Of a stretch of 64,000 nt of DNA, positions 7,293-15,513 are shown piece after piece. The translations under genes were made by a program, and so were the position numbers. Under the pieces are notes generated by a model. The model worked only from the letters and a program-made list of their open reading frames with translations, did no database searches and was not told the DNA's origin. This DNA comes from Limnohabitans kasalickyi (GTDB taxonomy: Bacteria > Pseudomonadota > Gammaproteobacteria > Burkholderiales > Burkholderiaceae_C): contig OZ248420.1 in NCBI GenBank assembly GCA_965234325.1, positions 1 through 64,000 on the forward strand, in the 5' to 3' direction. Each line of letters starts with the position of its first letter. Position 1 is the stretch's first letter.

Positions 7293-9740
7293 TCACCCCA
7301 TTCTTCGGGGATCAAGCAAGCCGCCAGCTCGCTTTTGGTTGAGCAACTCTTGACGCACTGCGCTAGAGATAGCGCGACCTAATTCTTGGGCTTGGCCAGC
7401 CGTAGAAGTAGTTCCACCCTCAGCCACGTTGACCGAGATGTTGAAAACATCCCCACCACCCGAGCCACCTTGGCGCATGGTGACGGGAATTGAGCGGCCA
7501 TCAGGCAATGGGACATACGCCTCATTCATAGAGCCTTCACCAAACACAGCCAATTGAGGCGACGATGCAACCCCGCCACCTGCATAGGTACGCAATGGCA
7601 ATGGGCCAGCTGATGTCATCACGCCACCATTTGCAAATCCAAACATCCCGCCCAAGGCATTCGCCATTGGCAAAGTGATGGAGCGTTGGATCTGAATTCG
7701 AATCAAGTCCGAAATGATCGACATTGCAAGGGTTCGGAAATCAAGCTTTCCTGTCATCACGAAGTTGGTCAGCGCATCGGTCATGCCGTTGAAGGCTCTG
7801 GTGGTCACTGCCTCCATTTGCTTTCCCACTTGCTCGGTCTCTTCCCCAAGGGTTCGCAACGCTTTAGAAAACCCTGCACCGGGATCTGCTAGTTCGAATG
7901 CGCGTTGACCTAAAAGCTGTGCCCCATCAGCGGCCTGCCTTGCCGCTTCCTCAATTCGTTTGAAAGAGTCGGCCAACTTGTCGTTGCCTGGCGCAGCCTC
8001 GACCAGCTCTCTGGCTTTGGCGGCAAAGTCAGCCAACTCTTCTGCGCTTGACTTGCGTGCAGCCGAGAGGCGTTTGAGCGACTCCACCTCGCTGATGGCA
8101 CCACTATCTTTGAGCACCTTGATCTGCTCTTCGGTGGCTCGCAGTTGGTTTTGGCTTCTGGCAACTTGCTCTTGGATGTCCTTGAGCGTCTCGCCGGGCA
8201 GTTTGATCTCGCGCTCCAGATTGGACTGCTGCGCATCACGCTCGAGTTTTTCACGACGCAGCGTGATCTCTGTCAGTTTGTCTTGAAGCTTGAGTTTGTC
8301 CTGCGTGGTTTTGGCAACCGTTGCAAGACCGCGCTTGAGAATAGTTTCCTCTTGCCCATACAGGTCATCCAGCTTTTGCGTGAAGTCTCCCTGCGCGTTT
8401 AGCCTTGCCTCACTCGCTTCCTTGTAGCTGATGTAGCCTTGACTCTCATACAGATCAATGATCTTCTGACGGTCTTTGAGGATGCCGCTGTCAACGTCTG
8501 TGAGACCTTGAAGCTTTTTGATGTCGCTCTCAATTTGAGCCATTGCTCCTGCGGTGAGAGCGCCTGTAGCTGAGTTGTAGTTCAGCTTCGGTTTAGATGC
8601 ACCACCTGTGGCATCTGATTCCCCTTTGTTAATGGCATCAAATCGAGACTTGACCGCATCAGAGAGCAGCGGCATCTTCCACAGGTCAACATAGTTCTGG
8701 TTGGCCTTTTCGACAATCGAGTTTCGCTTTTCAAGTGCGGCCTTGAGCGTGGCTTGGTTCTCATCGGAAAAAGGATTAAAACCCTTACCACCAGCAATGA
8801 AAGTGCCAAGCAACTCCATATCGGCCCAAACGGCCTCAAAGCTTCCGATCACAGACTTGACCATTTGGATCAGACCGCGCATCGCATCAATCACGATCGC
8901 CAATCCAACGGCAGCATCTTGCGCCCACTCTTTCAGAGTGCCGTCATCGCGCAAACGAACCATGGCCTCAGCCGAGTTGTGCGTCCCAAGAACCACTTCT
9001 TTGAGTTGCCCAACTAACTCTTCCATAGCGGGTATTGCTGCAGTCACGATGGTCTGGGCCACAAAGTTGTGCTCTGCCTTCAAACGCCCGAGCGCTTTAG
9101 ACGCTTGCTCAGCGGATTCAATCTCCGCTTGAGTCATTCGGATGTTGAGATCCTGATTTGCAGCCAAGTCTTTGAGGAATGGCAGCAGCGTTGCTCCTGA
9201 CTTACCGAACAACTCAAGCGCGATCGCAGTTTTGCCTGCACCGTCTTCAAAGTCCGAGAGCTTTAAGGCAATGTCGTTCATCACCTCCGCTGGGTCGCGA
9301 AGATTGCCCCCAGAATCCTTGGCTTTGATGCCAAGGTAAGCCAGCGCTTGGCTGGCACCCTTGGTTTCATCGTCAACACCAGCCAGACCCTTGGAGAGTT
9401 TGGTCAAACCAACGCTGATTTGCTCCATGGCCACACCAGAAATGGTGGCTACAGGGGCAAAACCAGACAAAGCGACCGCACTGGCACCCGTTTGCTCGGC
9501 AAAGTCTTGCAATGCAGCAACGGATTCAAGCGTGTGAGCAATGAGCTCCTTGAGTGCGCCAACAGACTCAACCCCGATCGCAATGGCAAAGGTGGTCTTT
9601 GCCACATCTGCCACCCGTTCGAGCGAAGAGCGCATGCCGTCGGCATGTTTTTCAAGAAGTCGGGCACTCTTGCCCAAATCTTCCCGAAACTCTGCCGTTT
9701 CAGCTGCGAGTTTGACAACTAAGGAGCCAATATCAGCCAT
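7293..9740 (-). CDS. Tail length tape measure protein
   Basis: At 815 residues this is the longest tail gene after gpJ and it follows the G/GT chaperone genes, as in lambda gpH. Long coiled-coil stretches occupy about residues 420 to 620 (many heptads rich in K, E, L and Q). Hydrophobic segments lie around residues 50 to 75 and 265 to 300. The C-terminus contains the lambda TMP-C-like region (FRTLAMSIISDLIRIQIQRS and a Gly-rich FGFANGGVM segment). The protein sets tail length and is ejected ahead of DNA. By family knowledge the length roughly scales with tail length. The start overlaps the gpT stop by eight bases. Confidence 0.93.
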   Translation of the reverse strand: MADIGSLVVKLAAETAEFREDLGKSARLLEKHADGMRSSLERVADVAKTTFAIAIGVESVGALKELIAHTLESVAALQDFAEQTGASAVALSGFAPVATISGVAMEQISVGLTKLSKGLAGVDDETKGASQALAYLGIKAKDSGGNLRDPAEVMNDIALKLSDFEDGAGKTAIALELFGKSGATLLPFLKDLAANQDLNIRMTQAEIESAEQASKALGRLKAEHNFVAQTIVTAAIPAMEELVGQLKEVVLGTHNSAEAMVRLRDDGTLKEWAQDAAVGLAIVIDAMRGLIQMVKSVIGSFEAVWADMELLGTFIAGGKGFNPFSDENQATLKAALEKRNSIVEKANQNYVDLWKMPLLSDAVKSRFDAINKGESDATGGASKPKLNYNSATGALTAGAMAQIESDIKKLQGLTDVDSGILKDRQKIIDLYESQGYISYKEASEARLNAQGDFTQKLDDLYGQEETILKRGLATVAKTTQDKLKLQDKLTEITLRREKLERDAQQSNLEREIKLPGETLKDIQEQVARSQNQLRATEEQIKVLKDSGAISEVESLKRLSAARKSSAEELADFAAKARELVEAAPGNDKLADSFKRIEEAARQAADGAQLLGQRAFELADPGAGFSKALRTLGEETEQVGKQMEAVTTRAFNGMTDALTNFVMTGKLDFRTLAMSIISDLIRIQIQRSITLPMANALGGMFGFANGGVMTSAGPLPLRTYAGGGVASSPQLAVFGEGSMNEAYVPLPDGRSIPVTMRQGGSGGGDVFNISVNVAEGGTTSTAGQAQELGRAISSAVRQELLNQKRAGGLLDPRRMG

Positions 9741-10032
9741 TGTTCTTCTTCACCTTGTGAGCAAACATGGCCTTGAACCTCGCCACATTGAGACTGACGT
9801 CTTGCGTTGTCGCTTGTTTTTCCATGAAGGGCATGAAATCTTCAGGTCTAAAGGGACTCGCATCTTTGGCCCTGTGCGCATTGGCAAAAGTGGATGCCAC
9901 CACGCCCGACCTGTAATCAGCGCGGTAGTCCCCAAAGGGCTCCAGTTGGTAGAAAGCCAGCCACTCTGAAAACTCATCAGAGCCCATCCGAGCCAGCATC
10001 TCGCGCACAGGCATCCCAAGTGCCAGTGCCAA
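9733..10032 (-). CDS. Tail assembly chaperone T domain, made by -1 frameshift
   Basis: This frame encodes a DUF4035-like sequence (GMPVREMLARMGSDEFSEWL and EPFGDYRADYR), which is the T part of lambda-type G-GT chaperones. Its only in-frame starts are a TTG at 10032 and an ATG at 10014, neither with a good ribosome-binding site. The frame is open back to the slippery heptamer at 10071 to 10077 and lies exactly in the -1 frame relative to the upstream G gene. The functional product is therefore most likely a G-T fusion of about 220 residues, with the T part recruiting the tail tube protein and G coating the tape measure. Confidence 0.85.
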   Translation of the reverse strand: MALALGMPVREMLARMGSDEFSEWLAFYQLEPFGDYRADYRSGVVASTFANAHRAKDASPFRPEDFMPFMEKQATTQDVSLNVARFKAMFAHKVKKNNG

Positions 10033-10064
10033 GCGAAATGCAAAGCGTCGGGTCGGATGGGTTT

Positions 10065-10403
10065 TTAGGCGTTTTTTGCTTGTTCGACCTGTTCAGCACC
10101 GATGCCGTTCAGTCGCTGAGCCACAGCAAACACCCGGTCAAGTGCCTTGGCGCTTTTGGCACCCAAGGCAGCAACGTCTGCGTCACCAAACAGGCGGTTG
10201 CCCGATTCATCGCACACGGCCAAGGAGACCAAGCGAGCGCGGACGTTTTCCAATCGGCCTTCTCTGCCAATCAAGCTGGCTTCAAACGCATCGCGATCTG
10301 TTCCCGTCATGGTGCGCACCTGCACCTCACCACCCCACTCGGGGACTTTGACTGTTTCTTTGGGTAAGTCGTCACATTGCAAAATTTGTTCACGCGTCAA
10401 CAT
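10065..10403 (-). CDS. Tail assembly chaperone G (tape measure chaperone)
   Basis: A 112-residue protein starting MLTREQILQCDDLPKETV, with the typical core VRTMTGTDRDAFEASLI that defines this chaperone family. The start at 10403 is preceded by GAGGAAG at suitable distance; the upstream in-frame ATG at 10448 would overlap the tail tube gene and is not preferred. The C-terminus ends in a basic AKNA encoded by the slippery heptamer, so most ribosomes stop here and a minority shift into the T frame. It is expected to bind the tape measure protein until tail tube polymerisation begins. Confidence 0.87.
   Translation of the reverse strand: MLTREQILQCDDLPKETVKVPEWGGEVQVRTMTGTDRDAFEASLIGREGRLENVRARLVSLAVCDESGNRLFGDADVAALGAKSAKALDRVFAVAQRLNGIGAEQVEQAKNA
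10071..10077 (-). promoter_or_regulatory. Programmed -1 frameshift heptamer A AAA AAC
   Basis: On the minus strand the last codons of the G gene read GCA AAA AAC GCC TAA, which contains the canonical slippery heptamer A AAA AAC in the correct phase three bases before the G stop codon. A one-base backward slip continues into the downstream T frame without meeting a stop. Lambda uses the heptamer G GGA AAG at the same genetic position. No stimulatory pseudoknot was demonstrated. Confidence 0.8.
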
Positions 10404-10416
10404 GTTTTTCTTCCTC

Positions 10417-10827
10417 TCAAGCTTCGGTAATTTCGCCATCAATCTCAATCGTCACAGACGCTTGCACCACAGCATCCACACCACCTTGCACGCTAAAGGT
10501 GGTGACATAGCCGTAGAAGGTCCAAATCGCTGGCACGGTGTCCGTGAACGTCAACTTGAACTGACGGCGCACACGATTGGCGCGATCACTTCGCAGACCT
10601 TGATGGATCGTGTCGTCGGGGTTGTAGTGCATGGTCAAAGTCAACTGACCTTCATCACGCAAGCCCACGCGCTTCTCTTTAGACGCAGAGGCCAGGTTAG
10701 TGACATCGATCACGGCGGCTTGACCGCCAGGTCCTTGAAACGACACCACGTTGGGGATCACTTCAAAGGCGGTTGTTCCAAATCGGGAAATCGTGATTCC
10801 CTGTGCAGTAATTGCTGTGCTGCTCAT
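10417..10827 (-). CDS. Major tail tube protein
   Basis: This protein of about 136 residues precedes the tail chaperone genes, the usual place of the tail tube subunit. It is beta-rich with glycines at turns (VSFQGPGGQAAVIDVTNL, QFKLTFTDTVPAIWTFYGYV, VQASVTIEIDG), consistent with the tube fold shared by siphovirus tails and the Hcp ring. The ATG at 10827 has GGAG six bases upstream; the longer reading frame begins at a GTG at 10839 without a comparable site. It would polymerise around the tape measure to form the tail tube. Confidence 0.8.
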   Translation of the reverse strand: MSSTAITAQGITISRFGTTAFEVIPNVVSFQGPGGQAAVIDVTNLASASKEKRVGLRDEGQLTLTMHYNPDDTIHQGLRSDRANRVRRQFKLTFTDTVPAIWTFYGYVTTFSVQGGVDAVVQASVTIEIDGEITEA

Positions 10828-10841
10828 TTGTAGCTCCACGT

Positions 10842-11192
10842 TTAGGTTGAACTGACCTGTCGGAAATAGGTGTAGTCCACGCTCACCCGGTACAGCCGGG
10901 CCTGTTCTTCAAAATCGGATAGCCCCATGCGTACATCGACGACGGTGCTTTTGTCGACCAACAACGTCTCAAGAATCTCGTCGTGCAGACTCAATGCCTC
11001 TTGATACGTTCTGGCATAGGTATCGACTTGCATGCGAATGCGTTGCAAGCCGTGCGGCCCATCGAGGCCAAAGATGTGCTCTTGAACGATGGGCGTGTAA
11101 ACAATGGCTGGGTACTGAGCGTCTTGTGCGGCAACAAGCGCATAAACCTCCCCAGCCGCCAAAGTTTTGATGGCGTCGTAGAAGTCCTGCAT
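10842..11192 (-). CDS. Tail completion protein, DUF3168 family
   Basis: A 116-residue protein starting MQDFYDAIKTLAAGEVYALVA, with PAIVYTPI and RIRMQVDTYARTYQEALSLHDEI. This pattern, with position between the gp10-like and tail tube genes, matches the DUF3168 family (SPP1 gp17-like tail completion or stopper proteins). It is thought to cap the tail tube and join it to the head connector. Length is typical. It lies two bases from the upstream gene and fourteen from the next. Confidence 0.85.
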   Translation of the reverse strand: MQDFYDAIKTLAAGEVYALVAAQDAQYPAIVYTPIVQEHIFGLDGPHGLQRIRMQVDTYARTYQEALSLHDEILETLLVDKSTVVDVRMGLSDFEEQARLYRVSVDYTYFRQVSST

Positions 11193-11194
11193 GG

Positions 11195-11683
11195 CTATTT
11201 CTTGTTGAGCGCTTTCGCTTCTAGTTCGATGCGATCGCTGAGTCGGTCCTTCATCGCTTGAACAGCTTCACGCCGCTTTGCTTCGAGTGCGGGTCTGAGA
11301 AATGGTCGAGCTCGCATCTTGCGAGTGCCAAACTCAATGAAGCGCCAGTACCAAGCGTCTTGGGACAGATTCCCTTTTTTGCCTTGCTTGCGGTACTTCT
11401 TGCCGTGACGCACAGTCACGAAGAAGGTTTGCCGAGTGAGGCTTGAAAGCTCAGGGATGTGCTTCATGATCACCGAGCGTTTCAACGTGCCAGGCGGAGG
11501 TTGGTTTGGACCCAGCGACTCGGCAGCCTTTGGTGCACGCATCCTCGCTTCATCTCGTATGACCTTCGCACCTGCATAGACGCAGACGCGAAGTCCATTC
11601 TTAGCCACCCGATCAGGCAACTCGCGAAGCGCTTTGGCCAGCTCAGCCAAGCCTTCAATCTTGACAATTTCATGCTTAGCCAT
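11195..11683 (-). CDS. HK97 gp10-like head-tail joining protein
   Basis: The protein of 162 residues starts MAKHEIVKIEGLAELAKALR and continues with RVAKNGLRVCVYAGAKVIRDEAR, the signature of the HK97 gp10-like family. The C-terminal part includes the conserved YWRFIEFGTRKMRARPFLRPAL segment. Members form part of the head-tail interface. The ATG at 11683 has GGAGG eight bases upstream and overlaps the previous gene by eight bases; a TTG two codons earlier is the alternative. Confidence 0.9.
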   Translation of the reverse strand: MAKHEIVKIEGLAELAKALRELPDRVAKNGLRVCVYAGAKVIRDEARMRAPKAAESLGPNQPPPGTLKRSVIMKHIPELSSLTRQTFFVTVRHGKKYRKQGKKGNLSQDAWYWRFIEFGTRKMRARPFLRPALEAKRREAVQAMKDRLSDRIELEAKALNKK

Positions 11684-12026
11684 CGTCAAGACCCTCCGAA
11701 ACTAGAAGGATGATCTGCGTGCGCTTCTCGTCTTCGTTCAAAGCCGAGTGAATGTTGAAGATGCGGGACTTATAGAGCACACGCATCTGCGCGACCTGCT
11801 GTGGGTTGTCAAATACAGGCTGGTTTCGAACCGTGATCTGATGCGTCAATTCAGCAGATATTCGGTTGGCAATCACAGCCTCCTTGCCCGACAGGGGTTG
11901 AATGTCCGCCCACACCGTCGCCACATCCAACCAAGTCCGACAAGGAGCGCCTAGACTGTCTTTGATGGTGCTCGGACGTTGCACCTTGATGCGTCGCGAG
12001 AGCATGCCTGCGCTGATGGGATTCAT
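11676..12026 (-). CDS. Head closure / head-tail adaptor protein
   Basis: A 116-residue protein with MLSRRIKVQRPSTIKDSLG at the N-terminus and TWLDVATVWADIQPLSGKEA following. These are the conserved features of the SPP1 gp16 and HK97 gp9-like head-tail joining family. The fold is a small beta-barrel that closes the connector after DNA packaging. The start codon overlaps the stop of the upstream connector gene (ATGA). Since that upstream gene carries an internal amber codon, the level of this protein could depend on how translation passes that codon. Confidence 0.87.
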   Translation of the reverse strand: MNPISAGMLSRRIKVQRPSTIKDSLGAPCRTWLDVATVWADIQPLSGKEAVIANRISAELTHQITVRNQPVFDNPQQVAQMRVLYKSRIFNIHSALNEDEKRTQIILLVSEGLDDG

Positions 12027-12646
12027 ATGAATGAGACCTTGAATGGGTCGAGTAACCCGTCAACAAATGGCAAAGATTCAATTCGGCCACGAGAGAGTGC
12101 TGCGACTTCTTCACGGTGCGCATAAAGGCTGCCAACTCTTAACTTGATCCAGCTTTTAATGCCTTCGGGCACCGCAGAAGCATCGCCGTATCCAACATCG
12201 AAGGTTACCGATAAGGAGCCAATTTGCGGCAAAGAGATGGGCCAAATTTGTCCGAATACAGGCGTGATCCGAGCAGGCTCACAGGCTGTATCGACCGTGT
12301 AGTTACTCGATGGCATGGTCTGCATGACGCCTGCCATGTCGAGGTAGTTGATAGATACCACGTTCAGGACGGGTGACTTTTGAATCAAGATGGCATGCCC
12401 AGGCAATGTGAAAGGCTGTCCCGCTGGAACCCCCATGAGGCTAGGACCGGGAAAGCTATCCATGACCAACTTCCAGCGCGCAGTGATGAACTGCCTGTTG
12501 GTGATGGTCTATGCTGCTTGTCTAGCAGCAGATATCAAAGCCTGAATCAACCCATCGTCATCATCGAAATCCACCCGCAGGTGAAGCTTTGCCTCTTCAA
12601 GAGAAACTGGCTCCCCTGCGGGAGGGGTGATCAATTGCATGGGCAT
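12023..12646 (-). pseudogene. gp6-like head-tail connector gene interrupted by in-frame TAG
   Basis: Reading from the ATG at 12646, preceded by GAGGGGAG, the first 45 codons give MPMQLITPPAGEPVSLEEAK and then LHLRVDFDDDDGLIQALISAARQAA, the classic start of the gp6-like connector family. A TAG codon at 12511 to 12509 follows. The same frame then continues TITNRQFITARWKLVMDSFPG and runs to the stop at 12023, which is the rest of the family. A single base change from GAG or CAG would explain the stop. Either the prophage carries a nonsense mutation in an essential morphogenesis gene, or the host reads through TAG, or there is a sequencing error. Restart at the ATG at 12469 would lack the N-terminal helices. 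Confidence 0.85.
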
Positions 12647-12667
12647 GCCCTTGGTCTCCCCTCAGAC

Positions 12668-13114
12668 TCAGATAACCTGAGCCACTGCAGCCTGGTTGCT
12701 TGCGTCACCCGGTGCGAATCGAGGATTAAACCCAAGCAACTGCGCTGAAGTCAGACTGGCTGCGACAGCCACAGTTACAGAGAGACGGACATAGATAAAC
12801 CCGTTGTTCACATCCAGCTCTTCGGGGCGCAAGTTGATCAAGACCTGCTTGCTGTCCCCCGTGGCCTTGACGATCTGGGTGATGGATTTACCAGCCACAT
12901 CCTTAGCCCCAGTGCCTGAAGCATCTGTAGCTTGCTGGAGCTTCGCATCCAGCGTGGCACCCGTGCCCAGGACACCGCTTTGAATCAAAGCCAGCAGGTT
13001 GTGGTGGTTGCCAGCTGAAATCCAGCCGGTGGTGACAGTGCCCGCCGCTTGACTGGCGGGATCGATGGTGGCCAGAACTGAAATCAGTTCGCTGCCTTTT
13101 GCATTGGGAAACAT
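12668..13114 (-). CDS. Putative head decoration or fibre-like phage protein
   Basis: This 148-residue protein lies between the capsid and connector genes. It contains TVTTGWISAGNHHNLLALIQSG and LDAKLQQATDASGTGAKDVAG, a beta-rich pattern I associate with uncharacterised proteins next to capsid genes in Burkholderiales and other phages. Position suggests a capsid decoration or structural protein. I do not recognise a named family. A start at 13114 with TCCTAAAGGAG-type sequence upstream is sound (AGGAG before the ATG). Confidence 0.65.
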   Translation of the reverse strand: MFPNAKGSELISVLATIDPASQAAGTVTTGWISAGNHHNLLALIQSGVLGTGATLDAKLQQATDASGTGAKDVAGKSITQIVKATGDSKQVLINLRPEELDVNNGFIYVRLSVTVAVAASLTSAQLLGFNPRFAPGDASNQAAVAQVI

Positions 13115-13143
13115 TAAATTTCTCCTTTAGGAAGTGGCCACGA

Positions 13144-14460
13144 TCAACGTGCGCCCAATTGAACAAAGGGCGACATCGTTGCGCTACCCTTGGCAGGCGC
13201 GATGGGTGCCGCGATCTTGGATTGACCGTCCATGCGGAAAGTTGTACGGAACGCTGTCAGGTCTGCATCGAAATACAGATGCATCGAAGTGGCCGTTTGC
13301 AAACCACCCGCTTTGGTGATGGTTTGGTAGTAGGACAAGTCAGCCAACAACACATCGCCTGCGCCGGAGAAACTGTTTGCGTGTTGCGAGACAAACACCG
13401 GACGACCCAGCAAGGTGCCGTAGGGGGAGACTTGGATGCCACCGACATTCAAGCCCATGGGCAAGTAGATCGGGTAGTTGCCCAAGGTGAGTGTGAAGAG
13501 CGCTGGCAACACATCGTTGTTGACGATCCACACCGCCTTGGCGAATGACGCGGGAGGCAGGCGCGAGATCATCTTGGCCAAGTTCTGTGCCAACAGCGTT
13601 TGTGTCGCTTGACCTGCTTCCTTGGCCACCGTCACGGTGGTGGCATTGCTCATGCAACCCACAGGAACGCCTGTGCCCGAACCAAAGAGAATGGACTCAT
13701 TGGTTTTCCAGCGGATAGAAGTTGCGATCTTGTCGGGCAAGTAGGTGGACAACGCATTGGTGTCGTCCAACAGCTCATCCGTCACAGGCACCAGGGCCAT
13801 CAGTTTTTTGAGGCGCAGGGTGGACAGGCCCAGCACTGGTTTGGTGTTCACCGCTGGGGTGGCTTCACCTTGCCAGTAAGCACGGATGCCGTTGCTACCC
13901 CATGGCGTGGTTTCGTCCTTGGGGAAGGCCATGGTGTTGCCCGTGATCTCCACGTTGTCGGTCAGCGGCAGGAGCGAGTCCTCACCCAGCGACAACTGGA
14001 AGATCTCTTGTGCGAACTGAGGTGGCACCAAGAAGCCGCCATCTTGGGCGGAGCCTTCGCTACCAAAGTTCGTTGGTGCAGCAGCACCACGAGTTGAGCC
14101 AATCAGCAGTCGCTCATCAAGAGAGCTGCCATGCTTTTGGGCTTGACAGACGGTCTTGAGAAACTCGCCAACGCTTTTGAAGCCGTGTTTGGGGTCAGAG
14201 GCTGCGTTATCGACAACCGTGATCACCGAGGCAGTGGGCAGTTGGGCCGTGTGGGCCATCTGCGCCTCCTCAGCAATCAAGGCAGCCTCGCGATCGATGG
14301 CACTTGAAGTTGCTTCGATCTTGGCCTTCAGGGCTTCAAAAGCACTGACCTCTTCTTCGTTCATGTCACGCTGCTCAGCGGCAGCGATATCGGTCAGGGC
14401 ACGTGCGTCCTTGACCAAGGATGCTTTGCGAGCTTGAAGCTCACGGAGTTGCTTACTCAT
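13144..14460 (-). CDS. Major capsid protein, HK97 gp5 family
   Basis: The protein is 438 residues from the ATG at 14460, which has GGAG upstream. The first 100 residues form a charged coiled-coil scaffold-like delta domain (LRELQARKASLVKDARAL, and EAFEALKAKIEATSSAIDRE). The mature domain follows with GFLVPPQFAQEIFQL, LRLKKLMALVPVTDELLDD and SPYGTLLGRPVFVSQH, all typical of the HK97 capsid fold. The delta domain would be removed by the S49-type protease encoded just upstream. A longer reading frame to 14571 runs through the terminator hairpin and is rejected. Confidence 0.93.
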   Translation of the reverse strand: MSKQLRELQARKASLVKDARALTDIAAAEQRDMNEEEVSAFEALKAKIEATSSAIDREAALIAEEAQMAHTAQLPTASVITVVDNAASDPKHGFKSVGEFLKTVCQAQKHGSSLDERLLIGSTRGAAAPTNFGSEGSAQDGGFLVPPQFAQEIFQLSLGEDSLLPLTDNVEITGNTMAFPKDETTPWGSNGIRAYWQGEATPAVNTKPVLGLSTLRLKKLMALVPVTDELLDDTNALSTYLPDKIATSIRWKTNESILFGSGTGVPVGCMSNATTVTVAKEAGQATQTLLAQNLAKMISRLPPASFAKAVWIVNNDVLPALFTLTLGNYPIYLPMGLNVGGIQVSPYGTLLGRPVFVSQHANSFSGAGDVLLADLSYYQTITKAGGLQTATSMHLYFDADLTAFRTTFRMDGQSKIAAPIAPAKGSATMSPFVQLGAR

Positions 14461-14479
14461 TGGTTTTTCTCCAGAAATG

Positions 14480-14513
14480 AAAAAACCGCCTGGTCGAAAT
14501 GACTCAAGGCGGC
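14480..14513 (-). terminator. Rho-independent terminator or attenuator before the capsid gene
   Basis: On the minus strand a stem with arms CCGCCTTG and CAGGCGG encloses a loop of about 13 bases and is followed by TTTTTT. It lies 20 bases upstream of the capsid start codon in a 126-base gap after the protease gene. A second potential stem (CGACC with GGTCG) lies just upstream. It could reduce protease and portal readthrough into capsid, or mark the end of one transcript with a capsid promoter nearby. Confidence 0.6.
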
Positions 14514-14586
14514 GACAGGGATTACGACCAACGGGTCGCAGTAATGCGCACCCCTCTAAGGAGAGGTGCAAAAAAAATGAAAGTGG

Positions 14587-15513
14587 TTAGATCAGCGCAA
14601 GTGCGTCACGCGCTTGTTTGAGGCGTGACTGGCTGTGTGGTCTGCTAGACCGGATGTTCGCTTGCATCTTGGCCATGACATCATCAAAGGTGGCGATGCC
14701 ATCGACCATGTTTTGAGCCAATGCGGCATCAGCTCCCAACACACGACCTTCACCCATTCCGGTTTTGACATCGTTGATGGACACACCGCGACCAAGCGCC
14801 ACGGCCTCAACGAAGGCGTTGTAGTAGTCATCGACTCGCGACTGCATGAACGCCTGCGCCTGCTCATCGAGCGGCACATACGGATTTCCCTCCACCTTGA
14901 ACTTGCCTGCGGAGATGAACGTTGGTTTGACCCCATCCTCTTCGAGTGCTTTTGAATAATCGAAGTGGGCTTGCCACACACCAATAGAGCCAACTTCACC
15001 ACCTGGGGTGACATAGAACTCGCTGGCCGAGCAACCAATCCAGTAAGCAGCCGATGCGGCCAGACTATTGGCCACGGCAATTACAGGCTTTTGGGCACGC
15101 GCTTTGATGATTTCGCTTGCGAGCTCACTCACCCCGTACACGCTGCCACCAGGACTGTCGATGTCGATCAGGATCTGACCGACCGTGTCGTCTGCCAGCA
15201 TTTGGCGCAAGACGGATGTAAATTGCTGAGTGCTGGAACTACCAGGCCCCGAGATGTCATCGACCATGTTGCCGCGCTGAGTCACCACCCCATACAGGGG
15301 GAGCACAGCAATGCCAGATCCTGTACTGGCGGCTGCCATTTGTTTGCGGGTGTCACGAAGCACGCGGTCGGTATTGACCTGAAACATCGTCTCGTCGCTG
15401 GGTGGTTCACCCGCAGACCAACGGGTCAGGATGCCAGACATGGCTTGCAAACGCTCTGGCATCAAAGCCCAAGGCGTAGTCAAGAATTCAGAGAGAAGGA
15501 GTTGTTTGTTCAT
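14587..15513 (-). CDS. Prohead protease, S49 (SppA/ClpP-like) family
   Basis: The protein (308 residues) is a serine peptidase of the S49 family used as the capsid maturation protease. The core includes IAVLPLYGVVTQRGNM, ILIDIDSPGGSVYGVSELA, the catalytic serine in ANSLAASAAYWIGCSASE, and VGSIGVWQAHFDYSKALEEDG followed by the lysine-containing segment. The start at 15513 overlaps the portal stop by an ATGA. The order portal, protease, capsid is standard. It likely cleaves the N-terminal delta domain of the capsid protein during assembly. Confidence 0.92.
   Translation of the reverse strand: MNKQLLLSEFLTTPWALMPERLQAMSGILTRWSAGEPPSDETMFQVNTDRVLRDTRKQMAAASTGSGIAVLPLYGVVTQRGNMVDDISGPGSSSTQQFTSVLRQMLADDTVGQILIDIDSPGGSVYGVSELASEIIKARAQKPVIAVANSLAASAAYWIGCSASEFYVTPGGEVGSIGVWQAHFDYSKALEEDGVKPTFISAGKFKVEGNPYVPLDEQAQAFMQSRVDDYYNAFVEAVALGRGVSINDVKTGMGEGRVLGADAALAQNMVDGIATFDDVMAKMQANIRSSRPHSQSRLKQARDALALI

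Noticed and set aside
14548..14578. Hairpin followed by A-run near the protease gene
   Set aside because: On the minus strand the T-run precedes the stem and on the plus strand the run is A, so it does not work as a terminator in either direction.
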